A stretch of 40,842 nucleotides of DNA from a virus: positions 1-40,842 of IMG/VR virus record IMGVR_UViG_3300050821_010032; one strand, written 5' to 3'. The position numbers were made by a program, and so were the translations under genes. The notes below the pieces were generated by a model, which was given only the letters and a program-made list of their open reading frames with translations, searched no databases and was not told where the DNA came from. Positions 11,973 to 18,868 of this stretch are shown in pieces. Every line of letters starts with the position of its first letter. The stretch's first letter is position 1.

Positions 11973-13793
11973 ATGTCACATCTGAACGGCAACGGGGCCG
12001 TCAACGGGAACGGTAATGGCAACGGCCACCTGATTCACGTCCCCGCCTTGGGTCGGCTCGCACCGCACAACATCGAGGCCGAACAGGGAGTGATCGGCAG
12101 CGTGCTCCTCGATAACGATTCGCTGACCTTGGAGGAAGTGGCCGCACTTAGGCCCGGAGACTTCTTCCGCGATACCCATCAGATCATCTGGAGCAGGATC
12201 CTCGAACTCCGGGAACTGGGACGACCCATCGACCTCGTGTTGCTCGCTGATGCCCTCGAACGGACTGGCGAGCTTAAGAAGATCGGCGGTGACGACGCCC
12301 TGGCCGCGATCATCAACGGCACCCCGCACGCCGCCAACGCGGAATACTATGCCGGTGTCGTCCGCGGGCATGCGAAGCGTCGGGAGTTGATCGAGGCCGT
12401 GGAGGAAACGCTTCAAGACGGGCATAGCGGGACCTTCACCCCTGAGGAGCTGCTGGGCCGGGCCGGAGACCGGATCGCATCCATCGGGTCGCGTCACGTG
12501 GAGGACATCGACCCTGGCGCCGATGGCAATCCCTGGCCCGACGATCCCGGGCCGGCGATCTGGATCGGCCTGGCCGGCGAGATCGTGAAGCTGATCGAGC
12601 CCCACACGGAAGCGGATCCGATCGCGATCCTCGGCCAGCTCCTGGTTTGCTTCGGCAATGCGGTTGGCCGCAAGGCGCACTGGCGGGTCGAGTCGACCCG
12701 GCATTATGCCAACGCGTTCCTGTGTGTCGTCGGGAACTCCAGCAAGGCACGCAAGGGCACGTCGCTCGATCATGTGCGCTGGATCATGCGGCAGTGTGAC
12801 CCGACCTGGGAGCAACTGCACATGCTGAGCGGCCTCTCCTCTGGGGAGGGGCTGATCTGGCAGGTCCGCGACGCGATCTACTGCCAGGAGAAAGACAAGA
12901 AGACCGGGCTATATGCGCCCCAGCAAGTTGACCCCGGAATCAGCGACAAGCGGGCGCTCTTCCTGGAGTCCGAGTTCGGCTCGACGCTCCAGGTCCTTGG
13001 CCGCGACGGCAACTCTTTGGGTGGTATCATGCGGCAAGCCTGGGACGGCGGCAACCTCGCGACGGCGACGAAGGTCAACCCGACGCGTGCGACCGGGGCG
13101 CACATCTCCGTCATCGGGCACGTCACGTGTGAGGAACTCCATCGCCGGATGAGCCTCACGGACGCCGCCAACGGGTTCGCGAACCGCATCCTCTGGTGTT
13201 GCGCCAAGCGGAGCAAGTTCCTGCCCCACGGTGGCCAGGTCCCGGTTGGCCAGTCGACCGAGATCGTGATCCGAATCAAGGAAGCCATCGAGTTCGCCCA
13301 GCTCGAATTCGAAGGCGACTGCGTACCGATCTGCCGGGACCATGCGGCGAACACGCTTTGGGAGGAGGTCTATCCCGTCCTCTCGGAACCCAAGCTCGGG
13401 TTGCTCGGCGCCGTCACCAGTCGGGCCGAGGCGCAGGTGATGCGGCTCGCCCTGATATACGCGCTGCTCGACTGTTCAAAGTGGATCCGGATTCACCACC
13501 TGCAAGCCGGGCTCGCGTTCTGGAAGTATTGCGAAGAGGGCGCGGCCTACATTTTCGGTGACACGCTGAACAACCCGGACGCCGAGAAGTTGCTCCGGGC
13601 GCTAATTGCCGCGGGTCCGTCCGGACTGACCCGTACTGTGATCAGAAATACAGTATTCGGACGGCACCGGTCGCCCGCCCAGATCAACAAGGCCCTGGCC
13701 CTCCTGGAACGGGGTGGGCTGGTAGCCAAGACGGTCAACACCGCGACGACGGCGACCATCACTACCTGGAAGGCCGTATACGGCAACAGGTAA
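11973..13793 (+). CDS. Replication protein: DnaB-type N-terminal domain fused to a DUF3987-like ATPase
   Basis: A 606-residue protein. After a Gly/Asn-rich start, residues about 30-140 match the DnaB helicase N-terminal domain (PHNIEAEQGVIGSVLLDN, PGDFFRDTHQIIW). The remainder is not the RecA-like DnaB motor. It looks like the DUF3987 family, with a Walker A-like VVGNSSKARKGTS (252-264), a Walker B-like RALFLESEFG (327-336), a sensor-like HISVIGHVTCEEL (377-389) and FANRILW (402-408). The C-terminal region (about 565-600) resembles a winged helix. It is the only large replication gene and is followed directly by a repeat-dense region that looks like an origin. DnaB-N normally binds primase or loader, so this is a candidate replicative helicase or initiator. 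Confidence 0.75.
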   Translation: MSHLNGNGAVNGNGNGNGHLIHVPALGRLAPHNIEAEQGVIGSVLLDNDSLTLEEVAALRPGDFFRDTHQIIWSRILELRELGRPIDLVLLADALERTGELKKIGGDDALAAIINGTPHAANAEYYAGVVRGHAKRRELIEAVEETLQDGHSGTFTPEELLGRAGDRIASIGSRHVEDIDPGADGNPWPDDPGPAIWIGLAGEIVKLIEPHTEADPIAILGQLLVCFGNAVGRKAHWRVESTRHYANAFLCVVGNSSKARKGTSLDHVRWIMRQCDPTWEQLHMLSGLSSGEGLIWQVRDAIYCQEKDKKTGLYAPQQVDPGISDKRALFLESEFGSTLQVLGRDGNSLGGIMRQAWDGGNLATATKVNPTRATGAHISVIGHVTCEELHRRMSLTDAANGFANRILWCCAKRSKFLPHGGQVPVGQSTEIVIRIKEAIEFAQLEFEGDCVPICRDHAANTLWEEVYPVLSEPKLGLLGAVTSRAEAQVMRLALIYALLDCSKWIRIHHLQAGLAFWKYCEEGAAYIFGDTLNNPDAEKLLRALIAAGPSGLTRTVIRNTVFGRHRSPAQINKALALLERGGLVAKTVNTATTATITTWKAVYGNR

Positions 13794-13803
13794 ATGAGGT
13801 CTC

Positions 13804-14055
13804 TAAACCTGCGCCCTGCGCCACTCCCCTTTTTCGCGAGATACAAACCATGTTGGCTTCCGTACTTATGGCGCGTGGAAGGGGGCGCAAACGAGTGCGC
13901 CTTTCCTGCGCCTGGTGCGGACGTTCAGTTAGGGGGGGGCGCAGGAAAGGCGCACGCCGATGCGCCCCCCCCCGTCGTTGCAACCTCCATTGCCTGTTGA
14001 TCCTGCGCGATTCAAACAGCTGTTTAGCGCAGGGCGCAGGTTTTAGGGTCCTAAA
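13804..14055. promoter_or_regulatory. Repeat-dense non-coding region, candidate replication origin
   Basis: Ten TGCGCC/GGCGCA-type hexamers occur here (13809, 13816, 13884, 13896, 13907, 13938, 13949, 13961, 14004 partial, 14033). Perfect 18-bp arms at 13895-13912 and 13938-13955 form a large hairpin. A 17-bp inverted repeat (13804-13820 with 14027-14043) brackets the whole region. AAACAGCTGTTT (14014-14025) and TTTAGG-GT-CCTAAA (14042-14055) are further palindromes. Position directly after the replication gene supports an origin with iterons. The frame at 13850-14179 through this DNA looks non-coding. Confidence 0.55.
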
Positions 14056-14244
14056 CGCTATGTGGGAGCCGGGGGGGTCCACCCCCTCCGGCCGGAAACG
14101 AACCGGCCCCGGGTCACCTGGCAGGTCCCGAGGCCGGTCGCAGTCGAAAGGAGAACCGTGGTGGGTCACACCATACTAGGTGATCTTACGATCACCAGCA
14201 AGAGAAACCGCACCAAGGCAGAGGACACCCGAAGGTATCCTCAG

Positions 14245-14286
14245 AGCCACCGGGGGGAGTCGAACCCTCAACCCCCGCTTTACGAA
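14245..14286 (-). other. attP candidate: 3' half of a tRNA-Thr (CGT) gene
   Basis: Read on the minus strand, this matches the 3' half of a tRNA: anticodon loop TTCGTAA with CGT anticodon, 3' anticodon stem AGCGG, variable loop GGGTT, T-arm with GGTTCGACTCC and acceptor strand CGGTGGC. The 5' half is absent: the sequence upstream cannot pair with the anticodon stem or acceptor, and one T-stem pair is mismatched. A 3' tRNA half next to an integrase gene is the classic phage attachment core, since insertion restores the host tRNA gene. A full integrase begins 155 bp away. Confidence 0.6.
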
Positions 14287-14336
14287 GACTCTTGCTTATG
14301 CGTTAGAACCAACGCGACCATCGTAGCCTGTCTCTG

Positions 14337-14398
14337 TTGCAACGGATTGCAACGTCAATCCATCGCCCCCACCTATCCCGATCTCACCTGTAATCGGG
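14337..14398 (+). promoter_or_regulatory. Candidate integrase arm sites and operator
   Basis: TTGCAACG occurs twice, at 14337-14344 and 14347-14354, one helical turn apart, between the attachment core and the integrase gene, as expected of arm-type integrase sites. CCCGAT (14377-14382) and ATCGGG (14393-14398) form an inverted repeat with a 10-bp gap just upstream of the integrase and may control it. A hairpin GCGTT/AACGC (14300-14315) lies beside the core. Confidence 0.4.
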
Positions 14399-14440
14399 TA
14401 ACATCGCCCGGGACGGAGGACACCAAGGGAGGGCGCTGGG

Positions 14441-15349
14441 ATGCGTGCAGTCAATCCTATTGCCATCGGGCAATTACGTCAACATATCGCGCAGGTCTAC
14501 TCAGCGGCGCAGAAGTCACCCAAGACGCTGCAACAACTCGACCACGTCTTGCGGCTCGCGGAGCTGGCCGGGGTCAAGACCACGGCCGACCTCTCGACGG
14601 CCGCGGTCGCCCGGGTCCTGTCGGCCCGGGGCGAAGCCGCGAATCCGAACACGTCCCGGGGCCTGATCGGCAGACTCAGGCGGTGCGCCAACGTCGCCGT
14701 CAGGGAGCGCTGGCTCGATCGCGACGACGCGCCGGACTGGGGCTCGCTCTGGCCGAGGCCTGCGCCGTCCCGGGTCACCCGCCACACGGCCGAGGACGTC
14801 CGCCGGCTGCTCGCCTCGCTGGCCGGGCCGGGGGACTGGTACCAGGCACGGCTGCACGCCCTGGCCGCGCTGGTGGCGTACACCGGGCTGCGGAGGCAGG
14901 AAGCGCTCTTCTGCCGGGTGACGGACCTGGAGCTGACGACCGGGTTCGTCTTCGTCCAGGCGAGGGTCGGCCGCCGGCTCAAGACCCTGGCCGCGGCGGC
15001 TCCCGTCCCCCTGGCCGACGCCCTGGTCGTCACGCTCCGGGGGTGGGTGCCCGAGTGCGGCGGGGAGTGGCTCTTCCCGGGGGCCCACTCCCAGGGGCCG
15101 TGGTCAGGCGGCTCGCCCGGGTACCGGCCGCTCGACCGGCTGAGGGAGGCAGGCCGGGCCGTGGGGATCGATCGGGTCGGGTTCCACTCGCTCCGTCACA
15201 CGCTCGCAACCGAGCTGCTGATCCGCTCGGTCCCGCTCTGGGCGATCCAGCGGATCCTGCGCCACACGACTCCGCTCACCACGGAGCACTACCTTCACCC
15301 GTCAGACCTCGACTGCGCGGCGCACGTCCGGGGCTTCAGCTTCGGCTGA
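14441..15349 (+). CDS. int: Phage integrase, tyrosine recombinase (302 aa)
   Basis: This is a full-length tyrosine recombinase that should integrate the phage at a tRNA-Thr gene. Residues about 1-100 form the core-binding domain (QLRQHIAQVYSAAQKSPKT onward). The catalytic domain shows Arg151 (TGLRRQEA), Lys181 (RLKT), His249-x-x-Arg252 (FHSLRHT), His275 (LRHTT) and Tyr284 (EHYLH). It starts at ATG 14441 behind a GGGAGGG site. The attP candidate lies 155 bp upstream. A hairpin terminator follows the stop and serves the convergent gene too. Confidence 0.9.
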   Translation: MRAVNPIAIGQLRQHIAQVYSAAQKSPKTLQQLDHVLRLAELAGVKTTADLSTAAVARVLSARGEAANPNTSRGLIGRLRRCANVAVRERWLDRDDAPDWGSLWPRPAPSRVTRHTAEDVRRLLASLAGPGDWYQARLHALAALVAYTGLRRQEALFCRVTDLELTTGFVFVQARVGRRLKTLAAAAPVPLADALVVTLRGWVPECGGEWLFPGAHSQGPWSGGSPGYRPLDRLREAGRAVGIDRVGFHSLRHTLATELLIRSVPLWAIQRILRHTTPLTTEHYLHPSDLDCAAHVRGFSFG

Positions 15350-15363
15350 GTGCCGCCGTCCCG

Positions 15364-15389
15364 GTCAGACCCACCCCCGGGGGTCTGAC
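15364..15389. terminator. Bidirectional terminator after integrase
   Basis: GTCAGACCC (15364-15372) and GGGTCTGAC (15381-15389) form a nine-pair stem with an eight-base loop between the convergent integrase and 15412 genes. Confidence 0.65.
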
Positions 15390-15411
15390 GGCCCAAACCG
15401 GGCAGGGGGCC

Positions 15412-15813
15412 CTATCCCGCCCTCCGGCTCGCGATCGACGCCCGCGTCTTCGCCGGGTCCTTGCGACCCTTCTCCCCTCCCCCGCTGCCTGGGGCCGCAG
15501 TAGCCGCTGGCAGGGTCTCCGCAATCGGAGCACTTTCAACCGGATCTTTCCCCTCGCTTCCCTCCGTTCCCGCCTGGCGACCGTCGCTCGGTGTGCCCAG
15601 CATCTTACGCTTGTACCGCTCCCACGGCAGGTTGTCCTCACCCACCACAGGCCACAGCGCGGCCTCGCACAGTTCGCCCAGGCCCACGCCTTCCATGATC
15701 GACTTGACGCGCAGTCGCCAAGCGAGCTCGGCGGGCAGGTGCATGCTCACCTTGCCCTGACCGGCCGCCTGTCTCTTGAGCCGCGGTGCGCTGGACAGAA
15801 TCTTGCGTGCCAT
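15412..15813 (-). CDS. Putative ribbon-helix-helix or partition-like DNA-binding protein, 133 aa
   Basis: It starts at ATG 15813 behind GGGAGG. A basic N terminus is followed by KVSMHLPAELAWRLRVKSIMEGVGLGELCEAAL, whose pieces fit a strand plus two helices as in ribbon-helix-helix proteins. The C-terminal half is a low-complexity Gly/Ser/Ala/Lys tail. It diverges from the 15885 gene, so it may regulate that operon. The assignment is by pattern only. Confidence 0.5.
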   Translation of the reverse strand: MARKILSSAPRLKRQAAGQGKVSMHLPAELAWRLRVKSIMEGVGLGELCEAALWPVVGEDNLPWERYKRKMLGTPSDGRQAGTEGSEGKDPVESAPIAETLPAATAAPGSGGGEKGRKDPAKTRASIASRRAG

Positions 15814-15884
15814 CCGACCATCCTCCCGAGTGCTCGGTGCGACCATCGCCACACCGGGAGTATCGACGCGATCGGAGGTGGGTC

Positions 15885-16049
15885 ATGATGCCCATTGTCA
15901 CCGCGCTGGGATGGCTGTTCGTCGCGTCGATGCTCCTCGGCCTCCTGGCCATCGTCTGGCTGCCTCCGCTCGGCCTCGACCGCGCGGAGCGGCGCGAGTT
16001 CTGGCGGCAGCTCGGCCGCTGGAGCCGGCGAAAGGACGGTGCCCCATGA
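15885..16049 (+). CDS. Small single-span membrane protein, 54 aa
   Basis: It starts at ATG 15885 (or 15888) behind GGAGGT. One membrane helix (TALGWLFVASMLLGLLAIVW) is followed by a charged helical tail. It overlaps the next gene by ATGA. It opens a run of eight tightly coupled early genes. A holin-like role cannot be excluded but has no direct support. Confidence 0.6.
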   Translation: MMPIVTALGWLFVASMLLGLLAIVWLPPLGLDRAERREFWRQLGRWSRRKDGAP

Positions 16050-16378
16050 CTCGCCGCGTCGAGTCCCGCCGCCGCCTCGCAGCGATCGGGCGGCTCGCCC
16101 TGGCCGTGCCGCGCCGGGAGGGCGACCCGGCCGTGTGGATCGGGCACAGCCGCGAGCACACCACGGCCCGCTGGTGCTACTCGGCGAGTGGCCCGTGCGT
16201 CTACGTGATCGGCACGCGCCGGCTGGGCGCGCCTGGCCAAACGGTGTGGTACTACGGGCAGAGCGACCCGGACGGCGCGTCGCACCGCTACCGGGTCGAG
16301 TGCCCGGACGGGCTGGCCGCGGTCGTGAGGGGTGCGATCGACGGCCTTTGGGTCAGAGAGGGGAGGGTAACCGAGTGA
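16046..16378 (+). CDS. Hypothetical 110-aa protein
   Basis: The start at ATG 16046 overlaps the previous stop. The protein has a basic N terminus and a strand-rich centre (RWCYSASGPCVYVIGTRRLG, VWYYGQ). It ends in a GTGA overlap. No family is recognised. Confidence 0.6.
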   Translation: MTRRVESRRRLAAIGRLALAVPRREGDPAVWIGHSREHTTARWCYSASGPCVYVIGTRRLGAPGQTVWYYGQSDPDGASHRYRVECPDGLAAVVRGAIDGLWVREGRVTE

Positions 16379-16830
16379 ACACCGACACTGACCAGATCAC
16401 CATCCGCTGGTGCCAGGCCACCCGCTGCGGTTGCCAGGTCCCGCATAGCGATTGGATGCTGTGCTACCGTCACGCGGCGATATTCGCGGGGGCCGATACC
16501 GATCTCTACGCAGCCCTCCAACGCTTCGATTGGAGGGGCTGGATCGACTGGCCCAAAAACCTAGACACCCTGGACAGGCTGGAGCTGCTCGCCCGTGCGG
16601 TCGAATGGGTCGCCGCCCAGGAGGGACACCACGGCGTCGTCCACCCGTTCCGGGTCCGGGCCAACGCGGTCCGGATCTACCTGGAGGCCCGCGGCCAGGT
16701 CGCCCCTGCCCCTACGACCGCCCAGGAGCCCGCAGGACGCACGGACGGCGTCCAGCGGCAAGGACGGCTGCTCGAGGGGCTGCCGAGCGACGCGGGGCAG
16801 TATAAGAGCCGGGAAGGGGGTGTTCCGTGA
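16375..16830 (+). CDS. Hypothetical 151-aa protein with N-terminal cysteines
   Basis: It starts at GTG 16375 within GTGA. The N terminus has Cys at WCQATRCGC and a later MLCYRH, which could bind zinc. A helical centre (LDRLELLARAVEWVAAQEG) precedes a Pro/Ala linker. It ends in EGGVP, encoded by the ribosome-binding region of the next gene. The function is unknown. Confidence 0.55.
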   Translation: MNTDTDQITIRWCQATRCGCQVPHSDWMLCYRHAAIFAGADTDLYAALQRFDWRGWIDWPKNLDTLDRLELLARAVEWVAAQEGHHGVVHPFRVRANAVRIYLEARGQVAPAPTTAQEPAGRTDGVQRQGRLLEGLPSDAGQYKSREGGVP

Positions 16831-17021
16831 GCGACCCCCGTTACGAGGTCTCGACCTGGGACCCGGATATGACCCCGGACGGAGACTCGGGGTGGAATCT
16901 GCGCTGGAGTGGACTCACCCGGTGGGAGCTGCGGGCCGCGATCCGTGAGGCACGCAGCGAGGGGTATAGCCACCCCTCGATCCTCGTGGAGCGGATGGAG
17001 CCAGAGGGAGGTGCCCCGTGA
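16827..17021 (+). CDS. Hypothetical 64-aa protein
   Basis: It starts at GTG 16827 within GTGA. The product is acidic, with WDPDMTPDGDSGW near the N terminus and a helix (RWELRAAIREARSEG). It ends in EGGAP because the ribosome-binding site of the methyltransferase gene lies over its last codons. Confidence 0.55.
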   Translation: MSDPRYEVSTWDPDMTPDGDSGWNLRWSGLTRWELRAAIREARSEGYSHPSILVERMEPEGGAP

Positions 17022-17024
17022 TCC
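17006..17024 (+). repeat. Stop/ribosome-binding/start cassette, copy 1
   Basis: Nineteen bases, GGGAGGTGCCCCGTGATCC, are repeated exactly at 17926-17944. Each contains the ribosome-binding site, spacer, GTG start of the next gene and TGA stop of the previous one. The upstream proteins therefore end in GGAP. Related versions occur at the other junctions of this operon. Confidence 0.7.
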
Positions 17025-17941
17025 GCGCGATAGATCTGTGCTGCGGGGCTGGCGGATGGGCATGTGCCGCCCGGGGCCTGCCGATCGAGTGGGTGGCGGT
17101 TGCAGACCTGGCCCCCGACTGCCTGGAGACTTGGCGAGTCAATCACGGCCGGGACCAGCCCGGGTGCCAGAAGCTCCTCTGCGACCTCTCGACTGACGAC
17201 GGTGTCCGCCAGGTCCTGGACGCCGGCGTGGACCAGGGCGTCGACCTGATCGTCGGGGGCATCCCGTGCGAGGAGGTGTCCGTCGCCCGCGGCGCGAACC
17301 GGGCATCCACGGTGGTGATGGATCGGCTGCATGCGCTGGTCGATGGGATCTTCGGCGTGATTCAGGACCTGGAGCCCCGCTGGTGGTGTCTCGAGGACGT
17401 GCGAGAGATCGAGCCGTTCCTGCCGGGCCCGCTGCTGGTCGGGATGCCCTACGACGTGCGGCGGATCCAGGCTCGAGACTACGGCCCCCAGAGTCGTCTC
17501 CGGAGCTTCATCGGCCGGTTCCCCGAGCCCGAGCCCGAGCCCGAGCCCTCGCGACTGGCGAGCTGTCTGCGTCCAGGTCCTCACCTGACGGCTCCGGATC
17601 ACGAGCGATACGAAAAGGTGCCACAGGCCACCGGCCGCAATGCCGCGCGGGTAGGTCGGGACAAGATGCGGGTGCTCGACCCCGGGACCGCATCCCCGAC
17701 CGTGATGGGTGCGTTGTCGCGAGGCTCGCGGCAACGCAGGTCCTTCGTGGTCGAGACGGACGACGGCCGGCATCGTTTCCTGGGGTGGCAGGAGGCCGCC
17801 ATGCTCCAGGGATTTCCCGAGGATTACCTCTTCGCCTCGGGCTACATGCGGGCTGAAAAGATGGTCGGGCAGGCGATCCCGATCCAGGTCGGTCGCGCCA
17901 TCCTCCGCGCGATCGTCGCCATGCAGGGAGGTGCCCCGTGA
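17018..17941 (+). CDS. DNA (cytosine-5-)-methyltransferase, orphan
   Basis: A 307-residue C5-cytosine methyltransferase that transfers methyl groups from S-adenosylmethionine. Conserved motifs are in order: motif I IDLCCGAGG (5-13), catalytic Pro83-Cys84 (GGIPCEE), motif VI LEDV (125-128), motif VIII QSRLR (158-162), and a late LGWQEAAMLQGFPEDY plus motif X-like VGQAIPIQVGRAI. A Pro-Glu run (PEPEPEPEP) from a (GAGCCC)4 tract at 17525-17548 lies before the variable target-recognition region. No restriction enzyme is adjacent, so it probably protects phage DNA from host nucleases or marks it. Confidence 0.85.
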   Translation: MIRAIDLCCGAGGWACAARGLPIEWVAVADLAPDCLETWRVNHGRDQPGCQKLLCDLSTDDGVRQVLDAGVDQGVDLIVGGIPCEEVSVARGANRASTVVMDRLHALVDGIFGVIQDLEPRWWCLEDVREIEPFLPGPLLVGMPYDVRRIQARDYGPQSRLRSFIGRFPEPEPEPEPSRLASCLRPGPHLTAPDHERYEKVPQATGRNAARVGRDKMRVLDPGTASPTVMGALSRGSRQRRSFVVETDDGRHRFLGWQEAAMLQGFPEDYLFASGYMRAEKMVGQAIPIQVGRAILRAIVAMQGGAP

Positions 17942-17944
17942 TCC
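17926..17944 (+). repeat. Stop/ribosome-binding/start cassette, copy 2
   Basis: This is an exact copy of 17006-17024, joining the methyltransferase stop to the GTG of the next gene. The methyltransferase therefore ends in QGGAP. Confidence 0.7.
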
Positions 17945-18204
17945 CCACTTCCCTCGCGGTCCTGGCCGTCGTCGTCGCCTCGCTCGCCTCCTGGCTGCTC
18001 GGCGCGGCCTGGGGCTGGCTCCGCTGCGCCCGGGAGCAAGCTCGGCACCGGGACCAGGCCCGGATCGACGACGAGCGCTGGCAGGAGGCTTACGCACGCG
18101 GTTGGGAGGACGCGCTCTGGGAGCTCGGGGAGCGGCTCGAGCCCCTGGACCCGACCCAGCGCGTGATCCGGATCGAGCACGGGCACGATGGAGGGCACCC
18201 CTGA
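17938..18204 (+). CDS. Membrane-anchored hypothetical protein, 88 aa
   Basis: It starts at GTG 17938. An N-terminal membrane helix (SLAVLAVVVASLASWLLGAA) is followed by a charged cytoplasmic-type helix (ARIDDERWQEAYARGWEDAL). This layout resembles small anchor or spanin-like proteins, but no specific family is recognised. Its stop overlaps the next start (TGATG). Confidence 0.6.
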   Translation: MIPTSLAVLAVVVASLASWLLGAAWGWLRCAREQARHRDQARIDDERWQEAYARGWEDALWELGERLEPLDPTQRVIRIEHGHDGGHP

Positions 18205-18398
18205 TGCTGAGCCAGGTGCCCCAACTCCTGCTCTGGCTCGGCACGGCCTGCCTGTTCGGGCTCTGGGCCTGGTACCGCAGCGACGGCTACCCGCCCCGGA
18301 CCTGCGCGGAGTGGCTGGTCCCGGCCGTCCTGCTGATCTTCGCCGGGGCGTGCCTGGCCGGGCTGGTGTGGCTGGTCACGCGGCCGGGCCCGGGGTGA
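18204..18398 (+). CDS. Two-span membrane protein, 64 aa (possible holin-like)
   Basis: It starts at ATG 18204. Two hydrophobic segments (QLLLWLGTACLFGLWAW and LVPAVLLIFAGACLAGLVWLV) are joined by a short polar loop. Two-span proteins of this size include class II holins, but there is no adjacent endolysin, so the idea is weak. The coupled neighbour upstream is also a membrane protein. Confidence 0.55.
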   Translation: MLSQVPQLLLWLGTACLFGLWAWYRSDGYPPRTCAEWLVPAVLLIFAGACLAGLVWLVTRPGPG

Positions 18399-18458
18399 CC
18401 GGCCCACGGCGTCCCTGCCGCGCTTCCGGCTCCGTGCCGGGGGCCGGGTGAGTCGAGA

Positions 18459-18665
18459 TCAGGCCGCGTCGTCAGGCCGCGCGATCAGGTACCAGAGGCC
18501 GCACGACAGGCAGATCCCGAGGAGCCGCGCGGGCTGGCCGGGGTCGGGCTGGTGGAGTTCGAGCGGGTCCGGACACTGGATGCAGGCCGGGGGGTCGTCC
18601 GGGCCGAGCGCGACCACGGGCCAGGGGAGACGGGTCCCACGGGAGGTCAGGTGTGGCTGCTGCAC
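18459..18665 (-). CDS. Zinc-ribbon protein, 68 aa, opposite strand
   Basis: GTG 18665 is chosen because GGAGGG lies at the right distance upstream. The long upstream extension of the frame looks non-coding. CIQC (Cys28, Cys31) and CLSC (Cys52, Cys55) make a four-cysteine ribbon, and the final GLWYLIARP strand is typical of small bacterial zinc-ribbon proteins. It converges on the rightward membrane-protein operon. Confidence 0.6.
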   Translation of the reverse strand: MQQPHLTSRGTRLPWPVVALGPDDPPACIQCPDPLELHQPDPGQPARLLGICLSCGLWYLIARPDDAA

Positions 18666-18785
18666 GGTGCGATCCCTCCGCTGCGAGGTGGACTGCTCTG
18701 ACAGGCCGGGCCCGGCCGCTGCACTGCACTCCCGGGACGATCCTTGTCCCGCACTCGGCCCCGTCGCCGCTGGCGTGAGAGTATC

Positions 18786-18803
18786 CGGGTAGATATCTAC
18801 CCG
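18786..18803. promoter_or_regulatory. 18-bp perfect palindrome, candidate operator
   Basis: CGGGTAGATATCTACCCG is a perfect dyad between the leftward zinc-ribbon gene and the rightward 18869 gene. CCGGGTAG-N-TATC at 18785-18797 also occurs at 6668-6680 in the rightward early promoter, so the same repressor may act at both places. Confidence 0.6.
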
Positions 18804-18868
18804 AAAGCCCAAATCGTGAAAATCCCCGTAAAGTGCCTGAAGTGAACCATTGAGAAAGGAGCGTCCAA

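Noticed and set aside
13850-14179. Frame of 109 codons in the repeat-rich region after the replication gene
   Set aside because: It runs through 18-bp hairpin arms and poly-G/C tracts, is Arg-rich in a non-protein-like way and lacks a ribosome-binding site.
14245-14320. Complete tRNA gene on the minus strand
   Set aside because: The 5' acceptor strand, D-arm and 5' anticodon stem are absent; only the 3' half matches.
14062-15888. Long plus-strand frame over the attP and integrase region, with a good ribosome-binding site before GTG 14160
   Set aside because: It translates the antisense of the tRNA half (RGESNPQPPLYED-type sequence) and then runs in another frame through the integrase gene, whose codon pattern and motifs are clear.
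17525-17548. (GAGCCC)4 tract as a CRISPR or independent repeat locus
   Set aside because: It is short, uninterrupted by spacers and in frame inside the methyltransferase gene.
15885-18398. Holin assignment for the small membrane proteins
   Set aside because: There is no adjacent lysin and no family motif; they are described only as membrane proteins.
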